Shown: positions 8,695-17,098 of the stretch, piece by piece
How positions within the stretch are numbered: the first letter of the stretch is position 1
How the letters are laid out: each line of letters starts with the position of its first letter
Origin: Spirosoma montaniterrae
GTDB taxonomy: Bacteria; Bacteroidota; Bacteroidia; Cytophagales; Spirosomataceae
Assembly (NCBI RefSeq): GCF_001988955.1
Contig: NZ_CP014263.1
Span: 1,178,001-1,242,000, forward strand
DNA length: 64,000 nucleotides
Direction of reading: 5' to 3'
The notes under the pieces: generated by a model
Told to the model about the DNA's origin: nothing
Database searches by the model: none
The model's input: only the letters and a program-made list of their open reading frames with translations
Translations under genes and position numbers: made by a program

Positions 8695-9492
8695 ATGCGT
8701 ATCTACCAACTTGATGCTTTCACCGACCGCTTGTACACAGGTAACCCGGCGGCTGTGGTGCCACTAACGGAGTGGCTGTCCGACGAGCAAATGCAGCAGA
8801 TTGCGGCTGAAAACAATCTGGCTGAAACCGCTTTCTTTGTGAAGACTGACAGCGACACGGATTATCATATTCGCTGGTTCACGCCCACGGTTGAGGTTGA
8901 CCTTTGCGGCCATGCCACGCTGGCGACGGGGTATGTCGTTTTTTTTCTGGAAGATAAACCCGAAAAAGACGCTATCACGTTCGATTCGCGCAGTGGCCCG
9001 CTGAAAGTATGCCGGTCTGACGATGGCTGGCTAACGCTCGATTTTCCCGCAGATGTTTTTCAGAAAGCGAATGTGCAGCCGCCCGCGCTCCTCACCAGCC
9101 TGACTGAAAAGCCGGTAGCGGTTTACAAAGGCAAGACAGATTATATGCTCGTCTACGAAAGTCAGGCCCAGATCGAAGCGTTGACGCCTGACTTTCGGGA
9201 AATGGCAACGGTGCCGGCGCGGGGCGTTATCGTTACAGCACCGGGCAGCGCAGAAAGTGGTGTCGATTTTGTGTCGCGGTTTTTCGGGCCACAATCAGGC
9301 ATCGACGAAGACCCTGTAACCGGCTCGGCGCATACTACACTCATACCCTATTGGGCCGAACAACTTGGCAAAACTGAGCTAACTGCCCGCCAACTCTCGA
9401 AGCGGGGCGGCTACCTTCGCTGCAGACTCAACAACGACCGCGTCGATATTTCGGGGCAGGTGCAATTGTATTTGAGCGGAGAGATTCTGTAA
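8695..9492 (+). CDS. PhzF family isomerase/epimerase
   Basis: 265 residues, full family length. MRIYQLDAFTDRLYTGNPAA is the classical PhzF start. ENNLAETAFF carries the conserved Glu, DLCGHATLATGYVVF the first GHAT motif, and GIDEDPVTGSAHTTL the second-half signature. The two halves form the diaminopimelate-epimerase-like double barrel. PhzF proper isomerises a phenazine precursor, but no other phenazine gene is present, so it is one of the many stand-alone paralogues of unknown substrate. Confidence 0.9.
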   Translation: MRIYQLDAFTDRLYTGNPAAVVPLTEWLSDEQMQQIAAENNLAETAFFVKTDSDTDYHIRWFTPTVEVDLCGHATLATGYVVFFLEDKPEKDAITFDSRSGPLKVCRSDDGWLTLDFPADVFQKANVQPPALLTSLTEKPVAVYKGKTDYMLVYESQAQIEALTPDFREMATVPARGVIVTAPGSAESGVDFVSRFFGPQSGIDEDPVTGSAHTTLIPYWAEQLGKTELTARQLSKRGGYLRCRLNNDRVDISGQVQLYLSGEIL

Positions 9493-9509
9493 AGCCTATC
9501 GCGTACTTC

Positions 9510-9923
9510 TCACCTGCCTTCATCTATCGAAGGTTTACCAGGGCCGTTGAGCAGGAGAAAAATGCTCATCGCCAGCAGGTTAATAGACGGGAAGGTGTTC
9601 TTGTACGTGTCGGCAATGGCAATATGGCCCACGATAATTGCCAGCATAAAATTGATTGCTAAAAACAGCGCGGCCCAGCGGGTTTTCCAGCCAATTATCA
9701 TCAGAACCGCCCCCAGAAACTCGGTGTAGGCCGATAGCGTGGCACTGAGTATTGGCAACGGAAACCCCAGACTTCTTAGCCAGTCGGCGTAGCCCGGTAT
9801 GCCGTCGGTGGGGTGCAGTGCCGTATGACCAGCCGCATCGTAGAGCTGATAACCAAACGCCAGCCGAAGCAAAAACGGGGCGTAGGCCCGATAGCGGCCC
9901 AGCGAATTCAGAAATTCGTTCAT
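9510..9923 (-). CDS. DoxX family membrane protein
   Basis: 137 residues with four predicted membrane helices (LLRLAFGYQLYDAAG, LSAYTEFLGAVLMIIGW, ALFLAINFMLAIIVGHIAIAD, NLLAMSIFLLLNGPG). Arrangement and the 'G..+L..G..TR.AA+.L...M..A' pattern match DoxX/DoxD-type small membrane proteins. It lies 18 bases after the DUF4198 gene on the same strand and is probably transcribed with it. Function in this setting is unknown. Confidence 0.8.
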   Translation of the reverse strand: MNEFLNSLGRYRAYAPFLLRLAFGYQLYDAAGHTALHPTDGIPGYADWLRSLGFPLPILSATLSAYTEFLGAVLMIIGWKTRWAALFLAINFMLAIIVGHIAIADTYKNTFPSINLLAMSIFLLLNGPGKPSIDEGR

Positions 9924-9941
9924 AAGAATCGGTATAATACG

Positions 9942-10739
9942 TTAACGGCAACCGAATGTAAGGCTACCCCAATAACTGCGCCAGTCGGCTTGGGTGGTGT
10001 CTTCGTTTGCTACCATCCGCACGACGCTAATCATATTTTGCCCCACCCGTAGTTTGAAGCGCACCCGCCCCTGCGCGTCGGAACGTTGTCTTTCTTCGTG
10101 AAGTTTGTTTTGAGCGTCGCGGTTCCAGTAGCGCACCATCCCACCCGTCAGTGGCTCGTTCTGGAATGTCAGCCTGAACTCAGCCGTTTCGCCGGGACGT
10201 TGTCGATACGGGTTTTGTAGGGGCGTAATTTCCAGCGGCATACCGGTATTCTTGGCGAAAGTTTCGTCGGGCGTGGGGCCAACCTGCACCAGCGTTTTCA
10301 CGCACCGCTGATAAAGTTCGCGGCTGGGCCGATTGGTCTGATTTTGCTGCTTTCGGGCCGCAATCACGTTATCTAACCCATCTTCCTGTAAGTACAGCAG
10401 AAAACTATCGGCTTTCATCGTCAGAAATTTGGGCGTATTGGCAAAGCTGAACAGGTGTGTGCCCGGCGTTTTCAGCACAACCGACACGTCGCCATAATGG
10501 TCGCCGGTGAGGGCAGGGGAGAGGTCGGCACTACTGGTCGCTGTGTGGTGCCTGTACTGGATAATGCGGTTCTTTTTACCTTCGGAACGCTCCCCCTGAA
10601 AGCCCTCGCCAACCAACACCTGAATGTTGATCGACTCGCCAACACGGGCAAAAAAACGGCTGGGCTGAAGCCAGAACTCATGCGCCAGTGCCGAACTAAG
10701 AACCGTAAGCAACGCAGCGGTCAACAAATTTTTTTTCAT
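9942..10739 (-). CDS. DUF4198 (NikM-like) exported protein
   Basis: 265 residues with signal peptide MKKNLLTAALLTVLSSALA followed at once by HEFWLQPSRF, the N-terminal hallmark of DUF4198 proteins, whose exposed His after cleavage is a candidate metal ligand. The rest is an Ig-like fold (PGETAEFRLTFQNEPLTGGMVRYW, GRVRFKLRVGQNMISVVRMV). Family members are periplasmic proteins often linked to nickel or cobalt uptake; that link is family knowledge, not shown here. It is divergent from the small Cys/Lys-rich ORF at 10796, with 56 bases between the two starts. Confidence 0.75.
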   Translation of the reverse strand: MKKNLLTAALLTVLSSALAHEFWLQPSRFFARVGESINIQVLVGEGFQGERSEGKKNRIIQYRHHTATSSADLSPALTGDHYGDVSVVLKTPGTHLFSFANTPKFLTMKADSFLLYLQEDGLDNVIAARKQQNQTNRPSRELYQRCVKTLVQVGPTPDETFAKNTGMPLEITPLQNPYRQRPGETAEFRLTFQNEPLTGGMVRYWNRDAQNKLHEERQRSDAQGRVRFKLRVGQNMISVVRMVANEDTTQADWRSYWGSLTFGCR

Positions 10740-10748
10740 ACGTTTTAA

Positions 10749-10778
10749 TTTGTAATTAATCTAAATAAACTACATTTG
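10749..10778 (+). promoter_or_regulatory. Bacteroidota-type promoter for the Cys/Lys-rich small ORF
   Basis: TTTG at 10749-10752 and TACATTTG at 10771-10778 are separated by 18 bases, matching the -33/-7 arrangement TTTG-(17-21)-TAnnTTTG of Bacteroidota sigma factors. The -7 box ends 17 bases before the ATG at 10796, so the leader would be about ten bases long. Confidence 0.5.
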
Positions 10779-10795
10779 TAGCGCAAAATTGATTA

Positions 10796-10957
10796 ATGAT
10801 GATCGCTGAGTTTGTGTCGACCGATTGCCTGTTGTCGATTTCTACGACGAAAACCATTCCTGCCGATAATCCATTCGCTGGTGATGTGTGCTGCGTGCTG
10901 AAAAAGTGCTGCAAGAAGTACAAAAAAGGCAAACGCTGCAAGAAGTGCCCCGATTGA
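10796..10957 (+). CDS. Small Cys/Lys-rich protein (53 residues), function unknown
   Basis: Too short for ordinary gene finding. Translation from ATG 10796 gives a ~30-residue polar N-terminal half (starting MMIAEFVSTDCLLSISTTK) and a striking C-terminal tail, VCCVLKKCCKKYKKGKRCKK followed by CPD. It holds six Cys and eleven Lys/Arg in the last 23 residues, arranged as CC-X4-CC-X8-C-X2-C. A promoter-like pair lies just upstream. The Cys pattern suggests metal binding, and the neighbouring divergent gene is a DUF4198 protein of a family linked to metal uptake, so a metal-related role is a reasonable inference. A biased random ORF remains possible. Confidence 0.55.
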   Translation: MMIAEFVSTDCLLSISTTKTIPADNPFAGDVCCVLKKCCKKYKKGKRCKKCPD

Positions 10958-11042
10958 CGTGCGGTCTCAACAGCACTGACCTACGCAGAGAAAACTAATG
11001 ATTGTATTGGAGAAAAAACCAGTCTGATGGTGTTATGGCTGT

Positions 11043-12164
11043 ATGCATCTCTACGTTCATATCCCATTCTGCAAGCAAGCCTGCCATTATTGCGATTTTC
11101 ATTTCAGCACCAATCAACGCGGAAGACCTGCGTTGCTCGATGCGCTTTGCGCCGAAATAGAGCTACAGAAAAACTACCTGCCCGGCCCGGAGCTGGAAAC
11201 GATTTACTTCGGTGGAGGAACGCCCTCGCTGCTGACCCAAGGCGAATTAGAGCAGCTTTTTACGGCAATTCACGCGCATTTTACGGTATTGCCAGGGGCA
11301 GAAATTACGCTCGAAGCGAACCCCGATGACCTGACCACCGACAGGCTGCTGGCGATACGTCGTTTCGCCAATCGGTTGAGCATCGGTATTCAAACATTTG
11401 ACGAAACAACATTGCGCTGGATGAATCGGGCGCATACGGCCACTGAAGCCGAAACTTGTGTGCGCCGGGCGCAGGATGCCGGTTTTGACAACCTCAGCGT
11501 TGACCTGATCTACGGCATTCCGAATCGCGATGCGTCGCGCTGGGCGTATGACCTGGCGCGGATGCTGGACCTTGGTGTGCCGCACCTGTCGGCCTACGCG
11601 CTCACTATTGAACCCGATACTGCTTTTGGCCGATGGACAAAAACCGGTAAAATGGTGCCGGCTGATGAGGGGGTGGCCGCCAGTCAGTTTGAGGAACTGA
11701 CAACCGCACTGACGCAGGCCGGTTATGAGCATTACGAGATTTCTAATTTCGCCCGGCCCGGTCAGTATGCGTGGCACAACACAGCCTACTGGCAACGCAA
11801 ACCCTATCTCGGCATTGGCCCAAGTGCCCATTCGTACAATGGCACGTCGCGGCAATACAACATTTCTACTAATGCACGTTATACGAGCGAGCTAACGCAG
11901 GGCCACCTACCAGCTACGGTTGAGGTGCTGAGTGTTGCCGATCAGGTAAATGAATACCTGCTGACAGGGCTGCGGACGCAATGGGGCTGTTCGCAGACCG
12001 AGCTTGATATGCTACTGGGCCGCAATTTTGCGCAGGAGCAGGCCCCTAATCTGGTTGCTATGCAACAGGCAGGCTGGCTCCGGATTCAGAACGGCTGGCT
12101 GCGGCTAACGACCGCTGGCAAACTTTTTGCCGACCGCGTGGCGGCTACGTTGTTTGTAGAGTAA
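11043..12164 (+). CDS. hemW: Radical SAM heme chaperone HemW
   Basis: 373 residues, normal length. HIPFCKQACHYCDFH carries the radical-SAM CX3CX2C motif (Cys10, Cys14, Cys17). YFGGGTPSLL, EANPDDLT, RLSIGIQTFDETTLRWMNRAH and DLIYGIPNR are the characteristic HemW/HemN-like blocks, followed by the C-terminal HemN domain (EYLLTGLRTQWGC). The extra N-terminal Cys/Arg residues needed for true coproporphyrinogen dehydrogenase HemN are absent, so the heme-chaperone assignment is preferred. Its stop codon (12162-12164) lies inside the left arm of a palindromic repeat. Confidence 0.9.
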   Translation: MHLYVHIPFCKQACHYCDFHFSTNQRGRPALLDALCAEIELQKNYLPGPELETIYFGGGTPSLLTQGELEQLFTAIHAHFTVLPGAEITLEANPDDLTTDRLLAIRRFANRLSIGIQTFDETTLRWMNRAHTATEAETCVRRAQDAGFDNLSVDLIYGIPNRDASRWAYDLARMLDLGVPHLSAYALTIEPDTAFGRWTKTGKMVPADEGVAASQFEELTTALTQAGYEHYEISNFARPGQYAWHNTAYWQRKPYLGIGPSAHSYNGTSRQYNISTNARYTSELTQGHLPATVEVLSVADQVNEYLLTGLRTQWGCSQTELDMLLGRNFAQEQAPNLVAMQQAGWLRIQNGWLRLTTAGKLFADRVAATLFVE

Positions 12165-12222
12165 CGCGGCTGGAAAGCCGCTTTGTGTACGCTCGAAAAC
12201 TATGGCTTTCCAGCCGCGTTAC
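12161..12222. repeat. Palindromic repeat type C, copy 1 (GCGGCTGGAAAGCC core)
   Basis: The left arm 12161-12179 (GTAACGCGGCTGGAAAGCC) and right arm 12204-12222 are perfect 19-base reverse complements around a 24-base loop. The same core occurs three times at 46712-46800. The left arm contains the hemW stop codon and the right arm contains an ATG (12202) that creates a false upstream start for mtgA. It could work as a transcription terminator, though no T-run follows. Confidence 0.85.
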
Positions 12223-12261
12223 AATTTATCCGCTATTTTCGCTGAACAGAAATTCGCCGAT

Positions 12262-13101
12262 ATGAATCCGCCACGCCGAGCCAATACGTTTCGTGATATG
12301 CCGCAGCAGCAACCCCGTCCCAGAGTCGACAGTACGTCGACGCAGCGTGGACCAACACGCTCAGACATGCCCTGGCAGCGGGCGCGGGGATTCGTGCGCG
12401 AGCGGCCCCTGCTCGAACGGGTTTACTGGTTCGTTGTCAAAGCATTACTATGGTTATTTTTCGGCTCCATCGGCTATGTTGTTGTACTGAAATACGTTCC
12501 GGTCTGGGTAACGCCACTGATTGTTTCGCGCTGGATAGACACTCTTGGCACCAACGAGAGCAGCAAGGTCTATAAATCATGGCGACCTTACGATAAAATC
12601 AGCAAAGAAGCCGCGCTGGCTGTGGTAGCTTCTGAAGATCAGGCATTTCCGACGCACTGGGGCTTCGATTTTGACGAAATTCAGGATGCTATCAAAGAGA
12701 ATCAACATCGCAAACGCCCGCGTGGAGCCAGTACCATTTCGCAGCAGGTCGCTAAAAATGTTTTTCTCTGGAACGGACGGAGTTACATTCGTAAAGGGTT
12801 GGAGGTATATTTCACCGTACTGATTGAGTTGATCTGGGGCAAAAAACGCATACTGGAAGTCTATCTGAATGTAGCCGAAACCGGACCCATGACGTTCGGG
12901 GTTGAAGCCGCCAGTCAACGCTATTACGGCCATGCTGCCGAAAGTCTCAGCCGCAATGAAGCTGCCCGCATTGCCGCCGTGCTGCCAAACCCCCGCCTGT
13001 TCTCGATAAAGAAACCATCGAACTATATTCAGCGACGTACCCGACAAATTGCCCGCCAAATGCGTTACTTAGGCGGACAGAAGTTTATTCGGAACCTGTA
13101 G
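12262..13101 (+). CDS. mtgA: Monofunctional biosynthetic peptidoglycan transglycosylase
   Basis: 279 residues from ATG 12262; the in-frame ATG at 12202 lies in a palindromic repeat and is not believed. A basic Arg/Pro-rich cytoplasmic start is followed by one membrane helix (VKALLWLFFGSIGYVVVLKYVPVWV). The GT51 domain then shows its motifs ASEDQAFPTHWGFDFDEI (catalytic Glu in EDQ), RGASTISQQVAKNVFLW, and RILEVYLNVAETGP with NEAARIAAVLPNPR. The enzyme polymerises lipid II glycan strands on the periplasmic face of the inner membrane. There is no transpeptidase domain, which separates it from class A PBPs. Confidence 0.9.
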   Translation: MNPPRRANTFRDMPQQQPRPRVDSTSTQRGPTRSDMPWQRARGFVRERPLLERVYWFVVKALLWLFFGSIGYVVVLKYVPVWVTPLIVSRWIDTLGTNESSKVYKSWRPYDKISKEAALAVVASEDQAFPTHWGFDFDEIQDAIKENQHRKRPRGASTISQQVAKNVFLWNGRSYIRKGLEVYFTVLIELIWGKKRILEVYLNVAETGPMTFGVEAASQRYYGHAAESLSRNEAARIAAVLPNPRLFSIKKPSNYIQRRTRQIARQMRYLGGQKFIRNL

Positions 13102-13135
13102 CCTATTCCGCTACCGACACACACGCTGAAACGTC

Positions 13136-14095
13136 ATGAATGCGCAGCCAATCAGGCAATTTTTTGTCAATCTCTGGATTTTATTAAAAGACGCTTACAA
13201 CGGATTTATTGACGACCGGTGCCTGAAGCTGAGCGCGGCACTGGCTTATTACACCGTATTCTCGCTGGCCCCGTTGCTGGTGCTGGCAATGTCGCTCATC
13301 AGCTTTTTCTTCGGGCAGGAGGCCGTGCAGGGGCATGTGTTCGAGCAGATACACGGCTTAGTGGGCGATCAGGCAGCGCGACAGATTCAGGAAATGATCA
13401 AAAACGTTGAACTGTCGGGGAAAACCAACACGGCTCTGGGAATCGGCATCGTTACACTGGTGGTGGGTGCTACCACCATATTTATTGAGATTCAGGACTC
13501 TGTTAACCTGATCTGGCGGGTGAAAGCCAAGCCTAAGCGCGGCTGGCTGAAATTGCTGCAAGACCGGCTGCTGTCGTCGTCGTTGGTTATCAGCCTGGGC
13601 TTTTTACTGCTGGTGTCGCTCATTATCAACGGGTTGGTACTTGCGTTGAGCAGTTTTTTAACAAAATACATTCCGAGTATCGGCGTCCTGATTATCAGCG
13701 GTTTCAACTTTGCCTTCAGCACAGCGGTAGTGGCCGTTCTGTTCGGGACAATATTTAAAGTTCTGCCCGACGCTAAAATTGCCTGGAAAGACGTGCGCTG
13801 GGGGGCATTTTTCACCGCGCTATTGTTTATGCTGGGCCGGTATGTGATTGGATTGTATGTGGCAACGACCTCTACCAGTTCGGCGTATGGCGCGGCTGGT
13901 TCGCTGATTGTTATCCTGATCTGGATTTATTACACAGCCGCTATTTTATACTTCGGTGCTGAGTTCACGCTGGCATACGCCAACCATTTCGGCGTAAAAA
14001 TTCGACCCGCCGATTATGCCGTGTACGTTGAACAGGTCGAACGTGAGCGCGAGGTGGCCGTAATTCCGACCGAGCAAAAGACGAAAGCCAAGTGA
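13136..14095 (+). CDS. YihY/BrkB family membrane protein
   Basis: 319 residues with six predicted membrane helices. Diagnostic blocks: LSAALAYYTVFSLAPLLVLA near residue 35, LIWRVKAKPKRGW after the amphipathic segment, and LIVILIWIYYTAAILYFGAEF (residues ~260-285). This is the COG1295 family, once annotated as ribonuclease BN, with no accepted enzymatic function; a transport or flippase role is often suggested. It begins 34 bases after mtgA on the same strand. Confidence 0.85.
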   Translation: MNAQPIRQFFVNLWILLKDAYNGFIDDRCLKLSAALAYYTVFSLAPLLVLAMSLISFFFGQEAVQGHVFEQIHGLVGDQAARQIQEMIKNVELSGKTNTALGIGIVTLVVGATTIFIEIQDSVNLIWRVKAKPKRGWLKLLQDRLLSSSLVISLGFLLLVSLIINGLVLALSSFLTKYIPSIGVLIISGFNFAFSTAVVAVLFGTIFKVLPDAKIAWKDVRWGAFFTALLFMLGRYVIGLYVATTSTSSAYGAAGSLIVILIWIYYTAAILYFGAEFTLAYANHFGVKIRPADYAVYVEQVEREREVAVIPTEQKTKAK

Positions 14096-14195
14096 TGGAG
14101 AGTGTGTTATCAACGCTCCAAAAAATCCTGAATTTTCTTGTTGCAACCTGTTTGGTGGTGAGAGGGTCTTATGCGGGAAAGATACCGATGCGATT

Positions 14196-14546
14196 ATGAA
14201 AACGAGACTTATTTCCCTTTTCTGCTTAAGCCTGCTTCTGCTGGAATGTAGTAACAAAGAGGTGCCGACAGACACACCGACCTGCGTTCGGAATTTGATT
14301 GATCAGTATAAACAGCAGCCCGTTACAAATCCTCCTGCCCGCGTTTATCGGTATACGTATCAGGGTAGAACAGTATACTTTATTCCGCAACGATGCTGTG
14401 ATATTGCCAGCCTGTTGTACGATGAATCGTGTACGTTGCGTTGTTCGCCCGATGGTGGTATCAGCGGGGGTGGTGATGGTAGATGCACCGACTTTTTCGC
14501 TACCCGGACGAATGAAGTCCTGATTTGGAAAGATACCCGGAAATGA
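14196..14546 (+). CDS. Small lipoprotein-like hypothetical protein (DUF6970-like)
   Basis: 116 residues. The signal segment MKTRLISLFCLSLLLLECSN has a Cys at position 18 in a lipobox-like context (LLEC). The mature part shows NPPARVYRYTYQGRTVYFIP, then RCCDIASLLYDESCTLRC SPDGG(I)SGGGDGRC. This Cys-rich pattern resembles DUF6970 proteins found singly in Bacteroidota. The five Cys after the linker could form disulfides in the periplasm. I do not know a function; the family name is a recollection and less certain than the lipoprotein call. Confidence 0.6.
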   Translation: MKTRLISLFCLSLLLLECSNKEVPTDTPTCVRNLIDQYKQQPVTNPPARVYRYTYQGRTVYFIPQRCCDIASLLYDESCTLRCSPDGGISGGGDGRCTDFFATRTNEVLIWKDTRK

Positions 14547-14551
14547 GAAGA

Positions 14552-14905
14552 TTAGAACAACCCCCGGCTAACCAACCGTTCTACGAAAGCCGGTTCGTTG
14601 TGCAGTATGAAAAAATATACGAGTGCAGCCAAAATTAAGTAGCTGAACGCCAGCCATTTCTTCTTCTGCTCGAACTCTGCCGGATGATGGTAATAATCGT
14701 AGATCATCGACGCCGACAGCCCCATCACCATCAGAAAGAACGAGAACACACCGAAATCTGTTCGGTACATACGCACGTCCTGCATAAATTGCGCTCCCGA
14801 TACAATGTACAGCAGCCACATCGCAAAACCCGCCCGATACAGGTAAACACTGAGCCGTCGGTCGTTTTTAAGATCGAATAGATCGTCGGTGAATTTTTCG
14901 GACAT
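14552..14905 (-). CDS. Hypothetical membrane protein, three helices
   Basis: 117 residues. Hydrophobic helices are seen at AGFAMWLLYIVSGAQFM, FGVFSFFLMVMGLSASMIYDYY and WLAFSYLILAALVYFFILH, with an acidic/basic N-terminal tail (EKFTDDLFDLKNDRRLSVY). Not recognised. It is convergent with the lipoprotein gene (five bases apart) and divergent from the OsmC gene. Confidence 0.6.
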   Translation of the reverse strand: MSEKFTDDLFDLKNDRRLSVYLYRAGFAMWLLYIVSGAQFMQDVRMYRTDFGVFSFFLMVMGLSASMIYDYYHHPAEFEQKKKWLAFSYLILAALVYFFILHNEPAFVERLVSRGLF

Positions 14906-14983
14906 GACAGTGGCGGTTTGCAGTTTGTGAGGAAAATGCCGGGGCAGTGAAAGTACGAACTATAGTCTATAAACGCAAAAAAG

Positions 14984-15445
14984 ATGCTTGCCGATACAAA
15001 ACCCGCCGGGGTTGACCCCCAATACAATACCATGCAGGTCGAGCTTGTTCGGGTCGACGATGCGTTTCATTTCGAAGCGGTCGGCACGTCGGCAATAGCC
15101 CAGCATATTGACGCCAGCACCGACATTGGCGGGCATAATGCCGGGGCGCGGCCTATGGAGATGCTGCTGATGGGACTGGCCGGCTGCTCGGCCATTGATG
15201 TAATCGTGATTTTGCAAAAACAAAAGCAGGTCATAGACGATTTTCGACTGAAAGTTGAGGGCCTGCGCGAAAAGGATGCCCACCCTGCTCCGTTCAAAAA
15301 AATTCATATCACCTACCTGCTGAAAGGCAACCTGAACCCCGACAAAGTGAAACGCGCCATTGACCTCTCGATGGACAAATACTGCTCGGCTACGGCCCAG
15401 CTACGCCCAACCGCCGACATTACGTATTCGTTTGAGTTATTATGA
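14984..15445 (+). CDS. OsmC family protein
   Basis: 153 residues; Met17 (15032) is an alternative start. The OsmC fold is evident from [24 protein letters not shown] with the conserved Cys, and from the later K(Y)[19 protein letters not shown] with the second Cys. The two thiols form the peroxidatic/resolving pair of Ohr/OsmC hydroperoxide reductases; this subgroup is nearer YhfA-like OsmC. It overlaps thyA by four bases (ATGA), so they form an operon. Confidence 0.85.
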   Translation: MLADTKPAGVDPQYNTMQVELVRVDDAFHFEAVGTSAIAQHIDASTDIGGHNAGARPMEMLLMGLAGCSAIDVIVILQKQKQVIDDFRLKVEGLREKDAHPAPFKKIHITYLLKGNLNPDKVKRAIDLSMDKYCSATAQLRPTADITYSFELL

Positions 15446-16263
15446 AACAATACCACGACCTGCTGCGCCACATTCTCGATAACGGCACCCGCAAAACCGA
15501 CCGTACTGGGACGGGTACACTGAGCGTTTTTGGCTACCAGATGCGCTTCAACCTCAAAGACGGTTTCCCGCTCGTAACCACCAAAAAAGTACATACCAAA
15601 TCGATTATCCACGAACTGCTGTGGTTCATTAAAGGTGAGACAAATATTAAGTATCTGAAAGACAATGGTGTAAGCATCTGGGATGAGTGGGCCGATGCTG
15701 AGGGGAATCTTGGTCCCGTTTATGGCAAACAGTGGCGAAGTTGGGCTGCTCCAGACGGGCGCGTTATCGATCAGTTGCAGGACGTACTGAATCAGCTAAA
15801 AAATACGCCCGACTCGCGCCGGATGATTGTCTCGGCCTGGAACCCCGCCGACGTGCCGAGTATGGCCTTGCCACCGTGCCATTTACTTTTCCAATTTTTT
15901 GTGGCACCCCCTGACACTTTGAAAGGAGAAACGCGCCCGCAACTTTCCTGTCAGCTTTATCAGCGCAGTGCCGACGTGTTTCTGGGCGTGCCGTTCAATA
16001 TTGCCAGCTATGCCCTGCTGACGATGATGGTGGCGCAGGCATGTGGTTACGAAGCCAACGAGTTCATCTGGACAGGTGGCGATACGCACCTGTATCTGAA
16101 TCATTTAGAGCAGGTCGAAACGCAACTCTCGCGAGAGCCACGCCCACTGCCCACTATGCGCCTGAACCCGGCAGTACACTCGGTGTTCGATTTCGTTTAC
16201 GACGATTTCACGCTCGAAAACTACGACCCCTGGCCCGCCATCAAAGCACCGGTAGCCGTGTAG
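15442..16263 (+). CDS. thyA: Thymidylate synthase
   Basis: 273 residues. [19 protein letters not shown] is the dUMP-binding N-terminal block. [15 protein letters not shown] holds the nucleophilic Cys, and [21 protein letters not shown] the folate/nucleotide-binding signature. [19 protein letters not shown] is present, and the C-terminus ends APVAV. A short insertion after QFFV ([12 protein letters not shown]) lengthens the protein slightly compared with E. coli. It makes dTMP from dUMP and methylenetetrahydrofolate. No dihydrofolate reductase gene follows; the next gene is a Crp-type regulator. Confidence 0.95.
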   Translation: MKQYHDLLRHILDNGTRKTDRTGTGTLSVFGYQMRFNLKDGFPLVTTKKVHTKSIIHELLWFIKGETNIKYLKDNGVSIWDEWADAEGNLGPVYGKQWRSWAAPDGRVIDQLQDVLNQLKNTPDSRRMIVSAWNPADVPSMALPPCHLLFQFFVAPPDTLKGETRPQLSCQLYQRSADVFLGVPFNIASYALLTMMVAQACGYEANEFIWTGGDTHLYLNHLEQVETQLSREPRPLPTMRLNPAVHSVFDFVYDDFTLENYDPWPAIKAPVAV

Positions 16264-16275
16264 GTCAATAGTTGC

Positions 16276-16854
16276 ATGATTACGAGCATGGACACGCTGC
16301 GACGAAGTATTGAATCGATATGCCCAATGCCCGCCGATTTTTATGATTCGTTGAGTAAGGCATTGGTTTCACAAACGCTACCCCGCCATACGCTGCTGCT
16401 TCGTGCTGGCTCGGTAGCTGATAAAATTTACTTTATCGAGCGCGGTTTAGTACGAGGGTATTGGTTAGACGAAGGCCACGAACACACCGCCTGGTTCATG
16501 AAGGAAGGCGATTTTGTGCTGTCGCCGGTCAGTTTTTACACCCAATCACCTTCTAATGAGTACATTGTTCTGCTCGAAGAAACCATTCTGCACAGCATCA
16601 GCCGCGCCCGGCTAAACGAACTGTATGACCGTTATCCTGCCTTCAACCAGATAGGCCGTGTCTTAACAGAGACCTACTATGTACAGAGTGAGCAACGTAC
16701 CGGCACGTTGCGGCTGGCCGATGCTGCCAGCAAATACGCGTACTTCTTGCGGGCTTATCCGGGCCTGATTAACCGCGTTTCGCTCAAATTAGTGGCTTCA
16801 TTCCTGAACATCAGTCCAGAAACCCTAAGCCGCCTGCGGGCTAAACGGCAATAG
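16276..16854 (+). CDS. Crp/Fnr family transcriptional regulator
   Basis: 192 residues (Met5 at 16288 is an equally good start). Residues ~25-110 form a cyclic-nucleotide-binding-like jelly roll (HTLLLRAGSVADKIYFIERGLVRGYW). A dimerisation helix and a short winged-helix follow, ending VSLKLVASFLNISPETLSRLRAKRQ as the recognition helix. Bacteroidota have many such regulators and the key cAMP-binding Arg/Ser pair is not evident, so the ligand is unknown. It follows thyA by 12 bases, probably in the same transcript. Confidence 0.85.
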   Translation: MITSMDTLRRSIESICPMPADFYDSLSKALVSQTLPRHTLLLRAGSVADKIYFIERGLVRGYWLDEGHEHTAWFMKEGDFVLSPVSFYTQSPSNEYIVLLEETILHSISRARLNELYDRYPAFNQIGRVLTETYYVQSEQRTGTLRLADAASKYAYFLRAYPGLINRVSLKLVASFLNISPETLSRLRAKRQ

Positions 16855-16928
16855 GTATGGTTTCATAAATTCCTGTTATACCAGAACCGATCCTGGTGTT
16901 CGTTGGGGCAGTGTTTAATCTGGCTACA

Positions 16929-17097
16929 ATACGAAATTGAATCACGCGTGGCGTATGGCTGACCTGAGGGAATGCATCGGCGTATGGCTGACGCGAGGGA
17001 GACGCAAAGGGTTGCGTCTCTACGCTGGACGGTCACCTGTAGAGACGCAACCCTTTGCGTCTCCACCTGCGTCAGCCATACGCCAATGCACCGTCAA
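16929..17097. repeat. Palindromic repeat type B, copy 1 (AGACGCAAAGGGTTGCGTCT core)
   Basis: The interval between the Crp-type gene and the next gene is filled by this element. Outer arms 16979-16994 and 17069-17084 (GGCGTATGGCTGACGC) are perfect. Inner arms of 26 bases (16998-17023 and 17039-17064) are also perfect, and each contains its own smaller palindrome GAGACGCAA-AGGG-TTGCGTCTC. A partial extra left arm lies at 16951-16970. The second copy (43309-43477) shares flanks and has the same total length of 169 bases. Confidence 0.85.
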
Positions 17098-17098
17098 A

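Noticed and set aside
12202..12261. 20-residue N-terminal extension of MtgA
   Set aside because: The ATG is part of the type C palindrome; the next ATG at 12262 gives a normal basic N-terminus.
16929..17097. Possible CRISPR array or tRNA-like structure
   Set aside because: Repeats are inverted and not spaced as direct repeats; no cas genes, cloverleaf or CCA end.
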